Positions 1 through 5,950 of a stretch of 8,002 bases of DNA are shown in pieces. Positions within the stretch are counted from its first letter, which is position 1; each line of letters begins with the position of its first letter. A model generated the notes under the pieces. That model was not told the origin of the DNA. It saw only the letters and a list, made by a program, of their open reading frames with translations, and ran no database searches. Origin of the DNA: a bacterium (GTDB lineage: Bacteria; NPL-UPA2; JAUVJM01); contig JAUVJM010000064.1 of NCBI GenBank assembly GCA_030596585.1, positions 1 to 8,002 of the forward strand, in the 5' to 3' direction. The translations under genes and the position numbers were made by a program.

Positions 1-725
1 AAAACGTTATTATTGGAGTTGAAGAAAATAAACCTGAGGCAGTCGAGGATCTGAAGGGGGTTGGCCTGACGGTTGCATCTTTAAAAACTAAATATCCTCA
101 GGGCGCAGAAAAAATGCTGGTAAAGAAATTGCTGGACCGCCAGGTTCCTGAAGGTGGGTTTCCTTTTGACGTAGGGGTTGTAGTTTTGAATGTGAGCACA
201 ATTTTTGCGATTTATCAAGCCATTTTCGAGGGATTGCCTTTAGTTGAAAGAGTTATCACTATTTCAGGCGAAGGATTGAGAAGGAAGGGGAATTTTCTCA
301 TTAAGATAGGTACGCCTCTTGAAGATATTACGAATTTTTGCTTTGACGGGAGCAGAGAAAAACTCTTTGAGGAATATCAGCTAAAGATGGGTGGTCCGAT
401 GATGGGCATTTCGCAGATAGATTTAGCTTCCGGTGTTACCAAAGGGACAACAGGCTTCACCATTTTAAGAAAACACCCTGTGGAAATTTCAGAGGAGAGG
501 GAATGTATCAAATGCGGCCGTTGTGTCGAAGTATGCCCGATGGAACTCTATCCCCTGTATTATGCTTATTATGGGAAGAAAGGGAAGTGGGAGGAAGCTC
601 TTAAATATAATGTTGAAAATTGCATTGAATGCGGCTGCTGTGAGTACGTCTGCTCTTCAAAAATAGACCTTTTGAGTTTTATTAAGAAGGCGAAAAGATA
701 TGCTTATAACAAAGCTAAAGGATAA
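1..725 (+). CDS. rnfC: RnfC-like Fe-S/SLBB protein, 5'-partial; likely RnfC2-type electron-input subunit of methylene-THF reductase
   Basis: The reading frame is open from the first complete codon (nt 3), so the 5' end lies outside the window; an internal ATG at 114 is not the start, because the 37 codons before it are typical RnfC sequence (VIIGVEENKPEA, then LKTKYPQGAEK). After this come the conserved NVSTIFAIYQAI and GTPLEDI segments of the SLBB region, a GGPMMG motif near nt 390-408, and two [4Fe-4S] motifs: CxxCxxCxxxC at nt 504-536 and at nt 621-653. The usual RnfC has an N-terminal FMN/NADH-binding part, not visible here. No rnfD/G/E/A/B follows; the next gene is metV, overlapping by 26 nt. 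In Acetobacterium woodii a protein called RnfC2 is a subunit of methylenetetrahydrofolate reductase with MetV and MetF, and that role is inferred here. A true Rnf-complex RnfC is the alternative. The second cluster motif carries an extra adjacent cysteine (CIECGCC). Confidence 0.88.
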   Translation, partial: NVIIGVEENKPEAVEDLKGVGLTVASLKTKYPQGAEKMLVKKLLDRQVPEGGFPFDVGVVVLNVSTIFAIYQAIFEGLPLVERVITISGEGLRRKGNFLIKIGTPLEDITNFCFDGSREKLFEEYQLKMGGPMMGISQIDLASGVTKGTTGFTILRKHPVEISEERECIKCGRCVEVCPMELYPLYYAYYGKKGKWEEALKYNVENCIECGCCEYVCSSKIDLLSFIKKAKRYAYNKAKG

Positions 726-1320
726 AGAAGAGATAATTTCCTTTTTTGACCTGCAGCCATTTATTTTTAGATGTTCCGGTTGCGAGGAAGTCTATTCCGC
801 AGAGGAAGATATAGATAAATTAATAGAGGATAACAAGGACAGGATATCCGGCATTGTACGTCTTGACTATTTGTGCAGGGAGGAATTCAGCAAAGTTTAC
901 GTAGAAAAGTATAGCTCAGAAATTGAGAGGGCAGGGTGCGTGATTGTTTTCTCCTGCGGGGTTGGTGTCCAGGTTATAGCGAAGCTCTGTGAGAGAAAGA
1001 GAGTTCTGGCGGGGTGCGATACTTGTTATCTGAACGGGTTCCAGGGGTTGTCAACACAGAATTTTGACTGTCAGCAGTGCGGAGAATGTTATCTCAATTA
1101 TACAGGCGGGATATGCCCGCTTACAGCTTGTTCGAAAGGTTTGCTGAACGGTCCCTGCGGTGGAGCAAAGAACGGTAAATGCGAGGTTAGTCCTGAGATG
1201 GATTGCGGGTGGGAGTTGATTTACAAAAGACTCAAAAAAATCGGGAAGGAGGAAATGTTAAAGAAGAATAAAGTTCTTGTGAGAGATTATCGGCGGACTA
1301 TTCCAGGAAACCCGGAGTAG
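700..1320 (+). CDS. metV: MetV-type methylenetetrahydrofolate reductase Fe-S subunit
   Basis: The 206-residue protein matches the cysteine-rich MTHFR C-terminal-type family (MetV), which partners the flavoprotein MetF in reducing methylene-THF to methyl-THF in the Wood-Ljungdahl methyl branch. Visible features are an N-terminal CxxC (C25, C28) with further cysteines at 59, 80, 86, 97, 106 and 109, and the C-terminal signature: C124xxC127xxC130, C139, C144, C153, C161 and C169, containing GICPLTACSKGLLNGPCGG and ending in a conserved DCGWELIYKRL segment. This many cysteines fits Fe-S or zinc centres. The ATG at 700 lies inside the end of the RnfC-like gene; MLITKLKDKEEI is a normal MetV N terminus and an AAGG at 687-690 can serve as its ribosome binding site, so translational coupling is likely. 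metF does not follow; rex does. MetF must be encoded upstream or elsewhere. Confidence 0.9.
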   Translation: MLITKLKDKEEIISFFDLQPFIFRCSGCEEVYSAEEDIDKLIEDNKDRISGIVRLDYLCREEFSKVYVEKYSSEIERAGCVIVFSCGVGVQVIAKLCERKRVLAGCDTCYLNGFQGLSTQNFDCQQCGECYLNYTGGICPLTACSKGLLNGPCGGAKNGKCEVSPEMDCGWELIYKRLKKIGKEEMLKKNKVLVRDYRRTIPGNPE

Positions 1321-1326
1321 AAAAAA

Positions 1327-1980
1327 TTGGAAAGCAAAAAAACCGGCATTTCTATAACCACTATTCACCGTCTGTCTTACTATAGCAGGGCACTGGTTGA
1401 ATCCGGCGAGTTGGTGTTTATTTCCTCGCAGGAGCTGGCAAGGCTAACAGGATTGGGTGACGCACTCGTCCGCAGGGATTTGAGCTATTTCGGCCGGTTT
1501 GGTGTTCCCGGCAAAGGTTATCCGGTAGCGGAATTGAAAGAAAGGATATCTGGGATTCTCGGAACCAATAGAAAGTGGAATATAGCTTTGATTGGTCTGG
1601 GGAATCTCGGAAGTGCCCTGTTTAGGTATAAGGGGTTTGAAAGACAGGGGTTTGAAATTACTGCCATTTTTGACAATGATCCGGGGAAGATTGGGAAGAG
1701 CAAAGCAGGAATAGAAATACGGGGCATTGACTGGTTAGAGCGGGAAGTCAGGAAGAAGAAGATTGAAATGGTTATTGTTGCCGTTCCCGCTGATGCGGCT
1801 CAAGGGGTCGTGGATACGGCAGTGGGAGCGGGAATAAAGGCAATTCTGAATTTCGCCCCCGTAAAGGTGAGGGTGCCTGGCGCGGTGAATCTTGTGAATA
1901 TCGATTTCACTGTTGAGCTGGAAAGGTTGTCGTGTCTGGCAACAGGGAAAATGGCAGGGGGAGAGATTAAGCGGGCGTAG
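1327..1980 (+). CDS. rex: Redox-sensing transcriptional repressor Rex
   Basis: A 217-residue protein of normal Rex length. Residues about 8-80 form the winged-helix DNA-binding domain, with the recognition stretch ALVRRDLSYFGRFGVPGKGY (46-65) close to the Rex family pattern. Residues about 84-200 form the Rossmann domain with the NAD(H) loop GLGNLG (90-95) and an acidic FDNDP segment (115-119). The end carries the domain-swapped helix region, with ILNFAPV and VNIDFTVELERLSCL. Rex represses fermentative, hydrogenase and respiratory genes when NADH/NAD+ is low and leaves DNA when NADH binds. The start is TTG at 1327, backed by GGAG at 1314-1317 with nine-base spacing; no ATG is suitably placed. 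It lies 6 nt after metV, so it is probably in the same transcript. Its last ten bases are also the first ten bases of tRNA-Gly. Likely targets in the window are the palindromes at 3906-3938. Confidence 0.96.
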   Translation: MESKKTGISITTIHRLSYYSRALVESGELVFISSQELARLTGLGDALVRRDLSYFGRFGVPGKGYPVAELKERISGILGTNRKWNIALIGLGNLGSALFRYKGFERQGFEITAIFDNDPGKIGKSKAGIEIRGIDWLEREVRKKKIEMVIVAVPADAAQGVVDTAVGAGIKAILNFAPVKVRVPGAVNLVNIDFTVELERLSCLATGKMAGGEIKRA

Positions 1981-2044
1981 TTCAATGGTAGAACGGCAGC
2001 CTTCCAAGCTGCTCATGTGAGTTCGATCCTCATCGCCCGCTCCA
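1971..2044 (+). tRNA. tRNA-Gly (anticodon TCC), CCA encoded
   Basis: A full cloverleaf folds: 7-bp acceptor stem GCGGGCG/CGCCCGC (1971-1977 with 2034-2040), D stem GTTC/GAAC with loop AATGGTA, anticodon stem GCAGC/GCTGC around loop CTTCCAA (anticodon TCC at 2003-2005), a 4-nt variable loop, T stem GTGAG/CTCAT with loop TTCGATC, discriminator T2041 and encoded CCA at 2042-2044. All stems pair, with a single G-T at the base of the T stem. The tRNA begins seven bases before the rex stop codon, so the two genes share 1971-1980. I see no convincing separate promoter just upstream inside rex, so it is probably cut from the rnfC-metV-rex transcript, though an internal promoter cannot be excluded. 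Confidence 0.97.
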
Positions 2045-2052
2045 ACAATAAT

Positions 2053-2075
2053 CCACCCAAGACTGAGGGATTACT
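2053..2075 (+). repeat. 23-nt direct repeat, left copy (border of AT-rich island)
   Basis: This copy starts CCACCCAAGACTGAGG and ends ATTACT, and matches 3831-3853 in the same orientation at 21 of 23 positions. It lies nine bases past the tRNA CCA end. The remaining convergent spacer up to 2237 is AT-rich and contains a 10-bp perfect palindrome TAGTTAACTA (2151-2160); I see no clear rho-independent terminator or gene there. Confidence 0.7.
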
Positions 2076-2237
2076 TTTTATCTTAACTTCTTCTTGACTT
2101 TGAAAGGAATGTTTGTTTAACTTTAAGTAGATCCAAATTTCAAACATCGGTAGTTAACTAAAAATTAGAAAAGCTTATACCATTTAACTATATTTGTATC
2201 AGCGGGTTATGAAATCAGAATTTTTGCAAAATTAACC

Positions 2238-3362
2238 TCACCTTATACCAAACATTTTTTTCTTAAGATCAAGATAATAAATATAATCATCAGGATTTAC
2301 GTCAGGAGGACAGCGGTGATCACAGAACGGGATATATCCGCCACGTTCAACCAAGGACGCTACTGATTCCAGATAGGCCTTAATTGCTTCTTTGCCTTTC
2401 CTTAACTCCAGTTTATCTATACCACCCATAATCCTTAAGTCTTTACCATATTCTTTAAGTAATTCAGCTGGATGAACACAACAATTTACTTCATAAGGGA
2501 AAAGGCAGTTTATACCTGCTTTGAGGAACCCGGCTAAAATAGGTCTTACATCACCGTCGCAGTCTGTATACCAGATATCTATACCTGCCTTATGTAACTT
2601 CCTACCGATACGTTCATATCTGGGCACAACTATCTTATTAAAAAAATCAGGTGAGACAATAGGCCCGTTCTTAAAACAGATATCCTCCCAACCTGAAGCA
2701 AAATCAAATTCAAAATGGGGCAAGACCTGGTCCAGAAAATCTTCTGCTAGCACACAACAGGTCTCTACCATATCCTCAACCATATCAGGATAATCAAAAC
2801 AAGCATAAGCCAGGCCTTCAAAGGTGAGCATATCACGGATCTTGCCAATCATAGACCCACAATCTATACCCAGAGGGTAATCACGATCCAGAGGATGTTC
2901 TTTTTTAAGAGCTTCAATATCAACCTTACGCTCAGGATCATCTCTGCGGAATCTTTCGGTCTTACATTTTTTCCAGTCATCAGGTGTTACAATAGAGGCT
3001 TTGGTATAATGCGGTATTGAGCTGTGCCCGTCTTTAGATACTTCCGCCAGCAAGCCATCACTATTCATAATAATTTTTTTATCTGCAGTTTCACTAATTA
3101 TCTTTTTTTCAAAACCCGGATTAATCCAGACATTACCTTCTATAACCCTGAGAATATCAAAGTTGAAGAATATATCAGCTTCCTGGTTATTGGTAATATT
3201 ATTCTCTTTAAACAACGGCCACTGCTCGAAATTCTCTTGCCAGTAGCCAAATTCCATATTAAAACAACGGTCTACTGGTTTATAATGCATCTGATTATTA
3301 AATCTTTTCCTGTCTGTTATTGTGCCTTGCCATTTAGGACAGCACGGTATTATATTTTGCAT
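2238..3362 (-). CDS. Uroporphyrinogen-decarboxylase-superfamily protein, not the haem enzyme
   Basis: A 374-residue URO-D-fold (TIM-barrel) protein. Recognisable blocks are WEDICFKNGPIVSPDFF (225-241), the barrel segment with DCDGD (267-271), LFPYEVN (287-293), IMGGIDK (311-317), and the closing GGYIPFCDHRCPPDV (341-355), which resembles the HxxPPDV-type ending of a large uncharacterised URO-D-like family. The N-terminal arginine-rich substrate motif of true HemE (RQAGR-like) is absent; instead there is DRCFNMEFGYW (31-41). The superfamily also includes corrinoid/coenzyme M methyltransferases (MtaA, MtbA, CmuA), so a C1 or methyl-transfer role is possible, but the classic HxC zinc site is not evident. 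The ATG at 3362 is preferred: AAGGA sits seven bases upstream; a TTG one codon earlier is less well spaced. It runs opposite to all its neighbours except the glycosidase remnant 79 bases upstream, and is more AT-rich than the flanking redox genes, suggesting acquired DNA. Substrate unknown. Confidence 0.85.
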   Translation of the reverse strand: MQNIIPCCPKWQGTITDRKRFNNQMHYKPVDRCFNMEFGYWQENFEQWPLFKENNITNNQEADIFFNFDILRVIEGNVWINPGFEKKIISETADKKIIMNSDGLLAEVSKDGHSSIPHYTKASIVTPDDWKKCKTERFRRDDPERKVDIEALKKEHPLDRDYPLGIDCGSMIGKIRDMLTFEGLAYACFDYPDMVEDMVETCCVLAEDFLDQVLPHFEFDFASGWEDICFKNGPIVSPDFFNKIVVPRYERIGRKLHKAGIDIWYTDCDGDVRPILAGFLKAGINCLFPYEVNCCVHPAELLKEYGKDLRIMGGIDKLELRKGKEAIKAYLESVASLVERGGYIPFCDHRCPPDVNPDDYIYYLDLKKKMFGIR

Positions 3363-3441
3363 CAACTCATCCTTTCTTTTATCTTGATTTTAGAAAAAAC
3401 ATTTGTTCAGTCTTAAATAAGTCAAAATTTAATTCAATGGA

Positions 3442-3678
3442 CTATTTAAAATCGGGTACTTTTTGTTTACTTATCTTTCTTCTTTCAAACTCCCCTTCTT
3501 TACCATGTGCAATAAGAGGATTTTCTCTATGTTTTTCCCAGTGATACAGGTTTTCTGAAACAGCTACTCCCTCATATGCTTTTTTACCGTCACAACCATA
3601 GTAAAACATATACCACTTACTATCTATCGGCCCTATTATATAAGGGTCTCCTATAAAACAACTATCCCAGGCACAAGC
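3442..3678 (-). pseudogene. C-terminal remnant of a glycoside-hydrolase-like (five-bladed propeller, GH43/GH32/GH130-type) gene
   Basis: Reading the minus strand gives 78 codons from just after an in-frame TGA (3679-3681) to a TAG at 3442-3444. The peptide includes WDSCFIGDPYIIGPIDSKWY, then MFYYGCDGKKAYEGVAVS and ENLYHWEKHRENPLIAHG. This is the pattern of beta-propeller glycosidases: a WDS/GDP blade with the acidic residue, the WYMFYYG strand, then the S-x-D/N-L-x-x-W blade turn. Whole enzymes are about 300 residues or more, so most of the N-terminal part is missing, and the first ATG falls inside the conserved core. The break near 3670-3681 lies next to repeat-rich DNA, suggesting truncation by rearrangement rather than a small real gene. 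It precedes the URO-D-like gene on the same strand and probably once formed an operon with it. The family assignment is by motif only. Confidence 0.6.
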
Positions 3679-3739
3679 TCAAGACGAGGACAGTATACAA
3701 ATCTGCTTCTGAGGAGTCAAGAAAAAAGGTTTGATTTTC

Positions 3740-3852
3740 GTAGTCCCTCAGTTACAGGTGGGGACAACATTGCATCTGCTATTGCGATCCCCCCTACCCC
3801 CCTTATTAAGGGGGGATCAAGAGTATTCCCCCACCCGAGACTGAGGCATTAC
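3740..3852. repeat. Palindromic (MITE-like) intergenic element with internal G/C-run hairpin
   Basis: The outer arms 3740-3763 and 3829-3852 are inverted copies matching at 19 of 24 positions. Inside is a second inverted pair, GATCCCCCC (3786-3794) and GGGGGGATC (3810-3818), enclosing a CCCCCC/GGGGGG foldback. The right arm is also the right copy of the 23-nt direct repeat. There is no open reading frame of note. Together with the promoter, operators and leader hairpin, this accounts for the non-coding stretch from 3682 to 4078. Confidence 0.65.
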
Positions 3853-3853
3853 T
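3831..3853 (+). repeat. 23-nt direct repeat, right copy (border of AT-rich island)
   Basis: Begins CCACCCGAGACTGAGG and ends ATTACT. It differs from 2053-2075 at two positions (G for A at the seventh base, C for G at the seventeenth). It ends 18 bases before the -35 box of the downstream operon promoter, so the island stops just short of that operon's control region. Confidence 0.7.
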
Positions 3854-3871
3854 GAGTAGTTACGATTTTTG

Positions 3872-3900
3872 TTGACATGTTCCGGAGAGTTTTTTATAAT
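3872..3900 (+). promoter_or_regulatory. Consensus sigma-70-type promoter of the hydrogenase-type operon
   Basis: TTGACA (3872-3877), a 17-base spacer and TATAAT (3895-3900): both hexamers and the spacer match the housekeeping consensus exactly. The expected transcription start is near 3906-3908, which is the first base of the palindromic operator. That would leave a leader of about 170 nt before the ATG at 4079. Confidence 0.88.
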
Positions 3901-3905
3901 TCCGT

Positions 3906-3923
3906 ATGTGATATTTTTCACAG
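3906..3923 (+). promoter_or_regulatory. Putative Rex operator 1
   Basis: The 18-mer ATGTGATATTTTTCACAG contains a perfect TGTGA-N6-TCACA palindrome and differs from the Rex operator core TTGTGA-N6-TCACAA only at its outermost bases. It covers the predicted transcription start, where a bound repressor would block initiation. TGTGA-N6-TCACA is equally a CRP-type core, but a start-site-centred position fits repression, and rex lies in the same window. Confidence 0.72.
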
Positions 3924-3938
3924 TGAATGTTTTCACTA
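3921..3938 (+). promoter_or_regulatory. Putative Rex operator 2, overlapping and in tandem
   Basis: Contains the perfect palindrome GTGAA-N4-TTCAC with AGTGA/TCACT ends (3922-3937), matching the Rex pattern TTGTGAA-N4-TTCACAA at 11 of 14 fixed positions. Its centre (3929.5) lies exactly 15 bp from that of operator 1 (3914.5), and the two share three bases. Confidence 0.6.
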
Positions 3939-3960
3939 AGTGTACTGTAAAATAAGTTCT

Positions 3961-4076
3961 TGTCATTCCCCGACTTGATCCCCCAATCAAGTTGGGGGAC
4001 GGAATCCAGGATCAGCAGTTATACTCTGGATTCCCGCCGGAGTTTACCCTGTACTTGATGCGGGGCGGGAATGACA
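3961..4076. repeat. Palindromic REP/MITE-like element in the operon leader
   Basis: The ends TGTCATTCCC (3961-3970) and GGGAATGACA (4067-4076) are exact inverted copies. Inside are a strong 12-bp hairpin CCCCGACTTGAT/ATCAAGTTGGGG (3968-3979 with 3985-3996, one G-T pair), GGAATCCAG/CTGGATTCC (4001-4009 with 4026-4034), and TTCCCGCC/GGCGGGAA (4031-4038 with 4064-4071). The GTCATTCCCG...GGAATCCAG...CTGGATTCCCG...GGGAATGAC architecture is a repeat type seen between genes in many bacteria. It lies wholly within the predicted 5' leader and ends two bases before the chosen start codon, so it also supplies the ribosome binding region. Confidence 0.85.
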
Positions 4077-4078
4077 GT

Positions 4079-5119
4079 ATGGTTATAAAAGACATATACT
4101 ATATAGAAAAAGAAAACTGGCAGAAGTTTCTGGAAAGTCTTCTCCGGGAGTATGAGCTGGTTGCTCCTCTTGAGGAACCCGGCGGGTTTGAGTACCGGAG
4201 TATTACCCTGGAAAACCTTGAGAGGATTGTGTATCCAGGAGTGCGTCTTGCCCAATCCGCCAAGTTTTTCATCTATCCTCCTCAAGAGACAGTCAGTCAG
4301 GAAGAATCTCTCCCGCAAAAGAAAAAGGTTATCCTTGGAGTTAAAGCATGTGATCTGAAGGCGCTCGTGGCGCTTGATGAAATATTCCTGGGCGGGGATC
4401 TTGTGGACCCCTTCTATAAGACGTGGAGAGAGAATACGATTCTCATAAGCAGTGATTGTCCTCAGCCCGGAGAGACTTGCTTCTGCAATCTTTTGGGAGG
4501 GAGCCCATTTGCCGAAAGCGGGTTTGACCTGAATCTTTCCTTTATTGGTGATGGAGTGCTGGTTGATGTAGGTTCGGAGAAGGGGAAGGAGATGCTCGAG
4601 AAGCACAATGTTTCCCGCCAGCCTGCAGAAGAAGCCCGTTTGAGAATTCGCGATGCTGACAGGAAACAGTCGGTTGAGAAGCTAAAAGAGACAAATAAAG
4701 AGTTCAGTTTCGGCGAAAATATCGCTGATGTAGTTAAAGGACACTACGAGTCTCCGGTATGGCAAAAGTTTGCGGAGACCTGCGTGGGGTGCTGTGCCTG
4801 CACCAATATTTGCCCTTCCTGTCACTGCTTCTTACTAACAGACCTTTCAACTCCAGGTTCAAAGCTCTCCTCGGTGGAGTTTAAAAAACTCCGCTATTGG
4901 GATTCCTGTCAGTCCACCGGTTATACGCGGGTGGCTGGTGGAGCTAATCCGCGGAAGAAGCTGGCGGATAGACTGAAGAACCGTTACTATTGTAAGTTTG
5001 AGTATAAGCCCTCGAGTTTCAACATTCTTGCCTGCACTGGCTGCGGCAGGTGTGTTGATGCGTGTCAGGGGAAGATTGACATAAGGGAAGTTTTGTCGGC
5101 GTTGCAGCCGACGCGATAA
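4079..5119 (+). CDS. HydB-like (sulfhydrogenase beta-type) 4Fe-4S dicluster protein
   Basis: 346 residues. The family (HydB of sulfhydrogenase, related subunits of other redox complexes) passes electrons between a flavoprotein partner and a hydrogenase or reductase core in the cytoplasm. The N-terminal half has the family's GVKACDLKAL (87-96) and DCPQPGETCFC (126-136) blocks. The C-terminal part holds two [4Fe-4S] motifs: C235xxC238xxC241xxxC245 and C319xxC322xxC325xxxC329, with extra cysteines C248 and C250 after the first. The open frame extends upstream to an ATG at 3992, but those 29 codons are a translation of the palindromic repeat. The start at 4079 gives MVIKDIYYIEKENWQKFL, a normal N terminus, with GGGA about nine bases upstream. 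It is first in the operon, 12 nt before the HydG-like gene, its usual partner. A HydB-like protein with a complex-I-like core instead of HydD/HydA is notable. Confidence 0.87.
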   Translation: MVIKDIYYIEKENWQKFLESLLREYELVAPLEEPGGFEYRSITLENLERIVYPGVRLAQSAKFFIYPPQETVSQEESLPQKKKVILGVKACDLKALVALDEIFLGGDLVDPFYKTWRENTILISSDCPQPGETCFCNLLGGSPFAESGFDLNLSFIGDGVLVDVGSEKGKEMLEKHNVSRQPAEEARLRIRDADRKQSVEKLKETNKEFSFGENIADVVKGHYESPVWQKFAETCVGCCACTNICPSCHCFLLTDLSTPGSKLSSVEFKKLRYWDSCQSTGYTRVAGGANPRKKLADRLKNRYYCKFEYKPSSFNILACTGCGRCVDACQGKIDIREVLSALQPTR

Positions 5120-5131
5120 CGGAATAATGCA

Positions 5132-5944
5132 ATGAACCCTTACTTACCGGTCAAGGCGCAGATAGAAGAAGTAATCGAAGAGACGTCGAACATAAAGACA
5201 TTCGTTCTCAAGCCTGAAGAGGGGTTTTCCTTTGCCACGGGACAGTTTCTCGAATTGACGGTTCCCGGGGTTGGGGAGGCGCCGTTTACGCCTTCTTCGT
5301 CTCCGCATGAGAAAGATAAAGTTGATGTGACCATTATGAAAGTAGGGGGGGTAACCTCTGAGCTTCATCAGATGAAAAAGAAAGAAGTGGTGGGCATCCG
5401 CGGTCCTTACGGGAAAGGTTATCCGCTGGATAAGATGTATGGGAAAGAAGTTCTTATACTGGGCGGCGGGGTAGGGATGGCGCCTCTGCGTTCGTTTCTT
5501 CTGGGTTTGTTGGGAGAAGCAGACAAGTTCAAGCGGATTATTCTTTGTTACGGGGTGAAGACTCCTGAAGACATTGTCTATAAGAGCGAGTTTCGGAAGT
5601 GGATGAAAAACAAGAAACTGGAAGTGTACCGGACCGTGGACAAGGCAGACAAAGGCTGGAAAGAGACTGAGGGTGTGGTGACGGTGCTTCTGGATAAATT
5701 CGAAGTGGATCTGGAGAACTCTGTGGCGGTTGTGTGCGGCCCGCCGATAATGATGAAATTTGGCACTTTTAAGCTAATTGAACTCGGGCACAAACCTGAG
5801 AACATCTATCTCTCCATGGAAAAGAATATGTCCTGCGGTGTGGGTAAATGCGGACACTGCGCTCTTGGAAGATTCTTTGTTTGCAAAGACGGTCCTGTCT
5901 TTACTTATGATATGATAAAGGATATTCCGGAGATATGGGACTGA
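5132..5944 (+). CDS. HydG/PyrK-like FAD/NAD(P)-binding oxidoreductase with C-terminal [2Fe-2S]
   Basis: 270 residues, normal for the ferredoxin-NADP-reductase-like family that includes sulfhydrogenase gamma, PyrK and NfnA. Residues about 5-95 form the FAD barrel, with TFVLKP, the flavin-contacting APFTPSSSP (50-58) and GPYGKGYP (91-98). Residues about 104-225 form the NAD(P) domain, with LGGGVGMAPLRSF (110-122) and CGPPIMM (202-208). The end carries the [2Fe-2S] ligands C235, C240, C243 and C251 in the CGVGKCGHC pattern. The likely role is exchanging electrons between NAD(P)H and the HydB-like Fe-S protein. The ATG at 5132 has a GGA eight bases upstream. The next gene is separated by a 126-nt gap containing a palindrome. 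NADH versus NADPH preference cannot be read from the sequence. This HydG is unrelated to the [FeFe]-hydrogenase maturase of the same name. Confidence 0.92.
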   Translation: MNPYLPVKAQIEEVIEETSNIKTFVLKPEEGFSFATGQFLELTVPGVGEAPFTPSSSPHEKDKVDVTIMKVGGVTSELHQMKKKEVVGIRGPYGKGYPLDKMYGKEVLILGGGVGMAPLRSFLLGLLGEADKFKRIILCYGVKTPEDIVYKSEFRKWMKNKKLEVYRTVDKADKGWKETEGVVTVLLDKFEVDLENSVAVVCGPPIMMKFGTFKLIELGHKPENIYLSMEKNMSCGVGKCGHCALGRFFVCKDGPVFTYDMIKDIPEIWD

Positions 5945-5950
5945 TATATA

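Noticed and set aside
1893..1910. GTGAA...TTCAC inverted pair inside rex as a Rex autoregulatory site.
   Set aside because: The half-sites are seven bases apart instead of four, it lies deep in the rex coding sequence, and no promoter is seen beside it.
2238..3362. Calling the URO-D-like gene hemE.
   Set aside because: The HemE substrate-binding arginine motif is missing and the C-terminal blocks belong to a different superfamily branch.
3740..3852. Rho-independent terminator formed by the G/C-run hairpin.
   Set aside because: No T-run follows on either strand and the hairpin is nested within a larger inverted-repeat element; it fits a dispersed repeat better.
1971..3853. Classical tRNA-directed integrative element using tRNA-Gly as attachment site.
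   Set aside because: No duplicate of the tRNA 3' end occurs at the other side of the island and no integrase is present; the bracketing repeat lies outside the tRNA.
3961..4076. Riboswitch in the leader of the hydrogenase-type operon.
   Set aside because: The structure is a simple symmetric palindrome of a dispersed-repeat type; no recognised aptamer motif is visible.
3992..4078. N-terminal extension of the HydB-like protein starting at the ATG at 3992.
   Set aside because: These codons translate a palindromic repeat and would lengthen the family's normal N terminus; the ATG at 4079 is better.
3682..4080. CRISPR array or tandem repeat cluster suggested by dense repeats.
   Set aside because: The repeats are inverted arms of single elements, with no regular direct-repeat and spacer periodicity.
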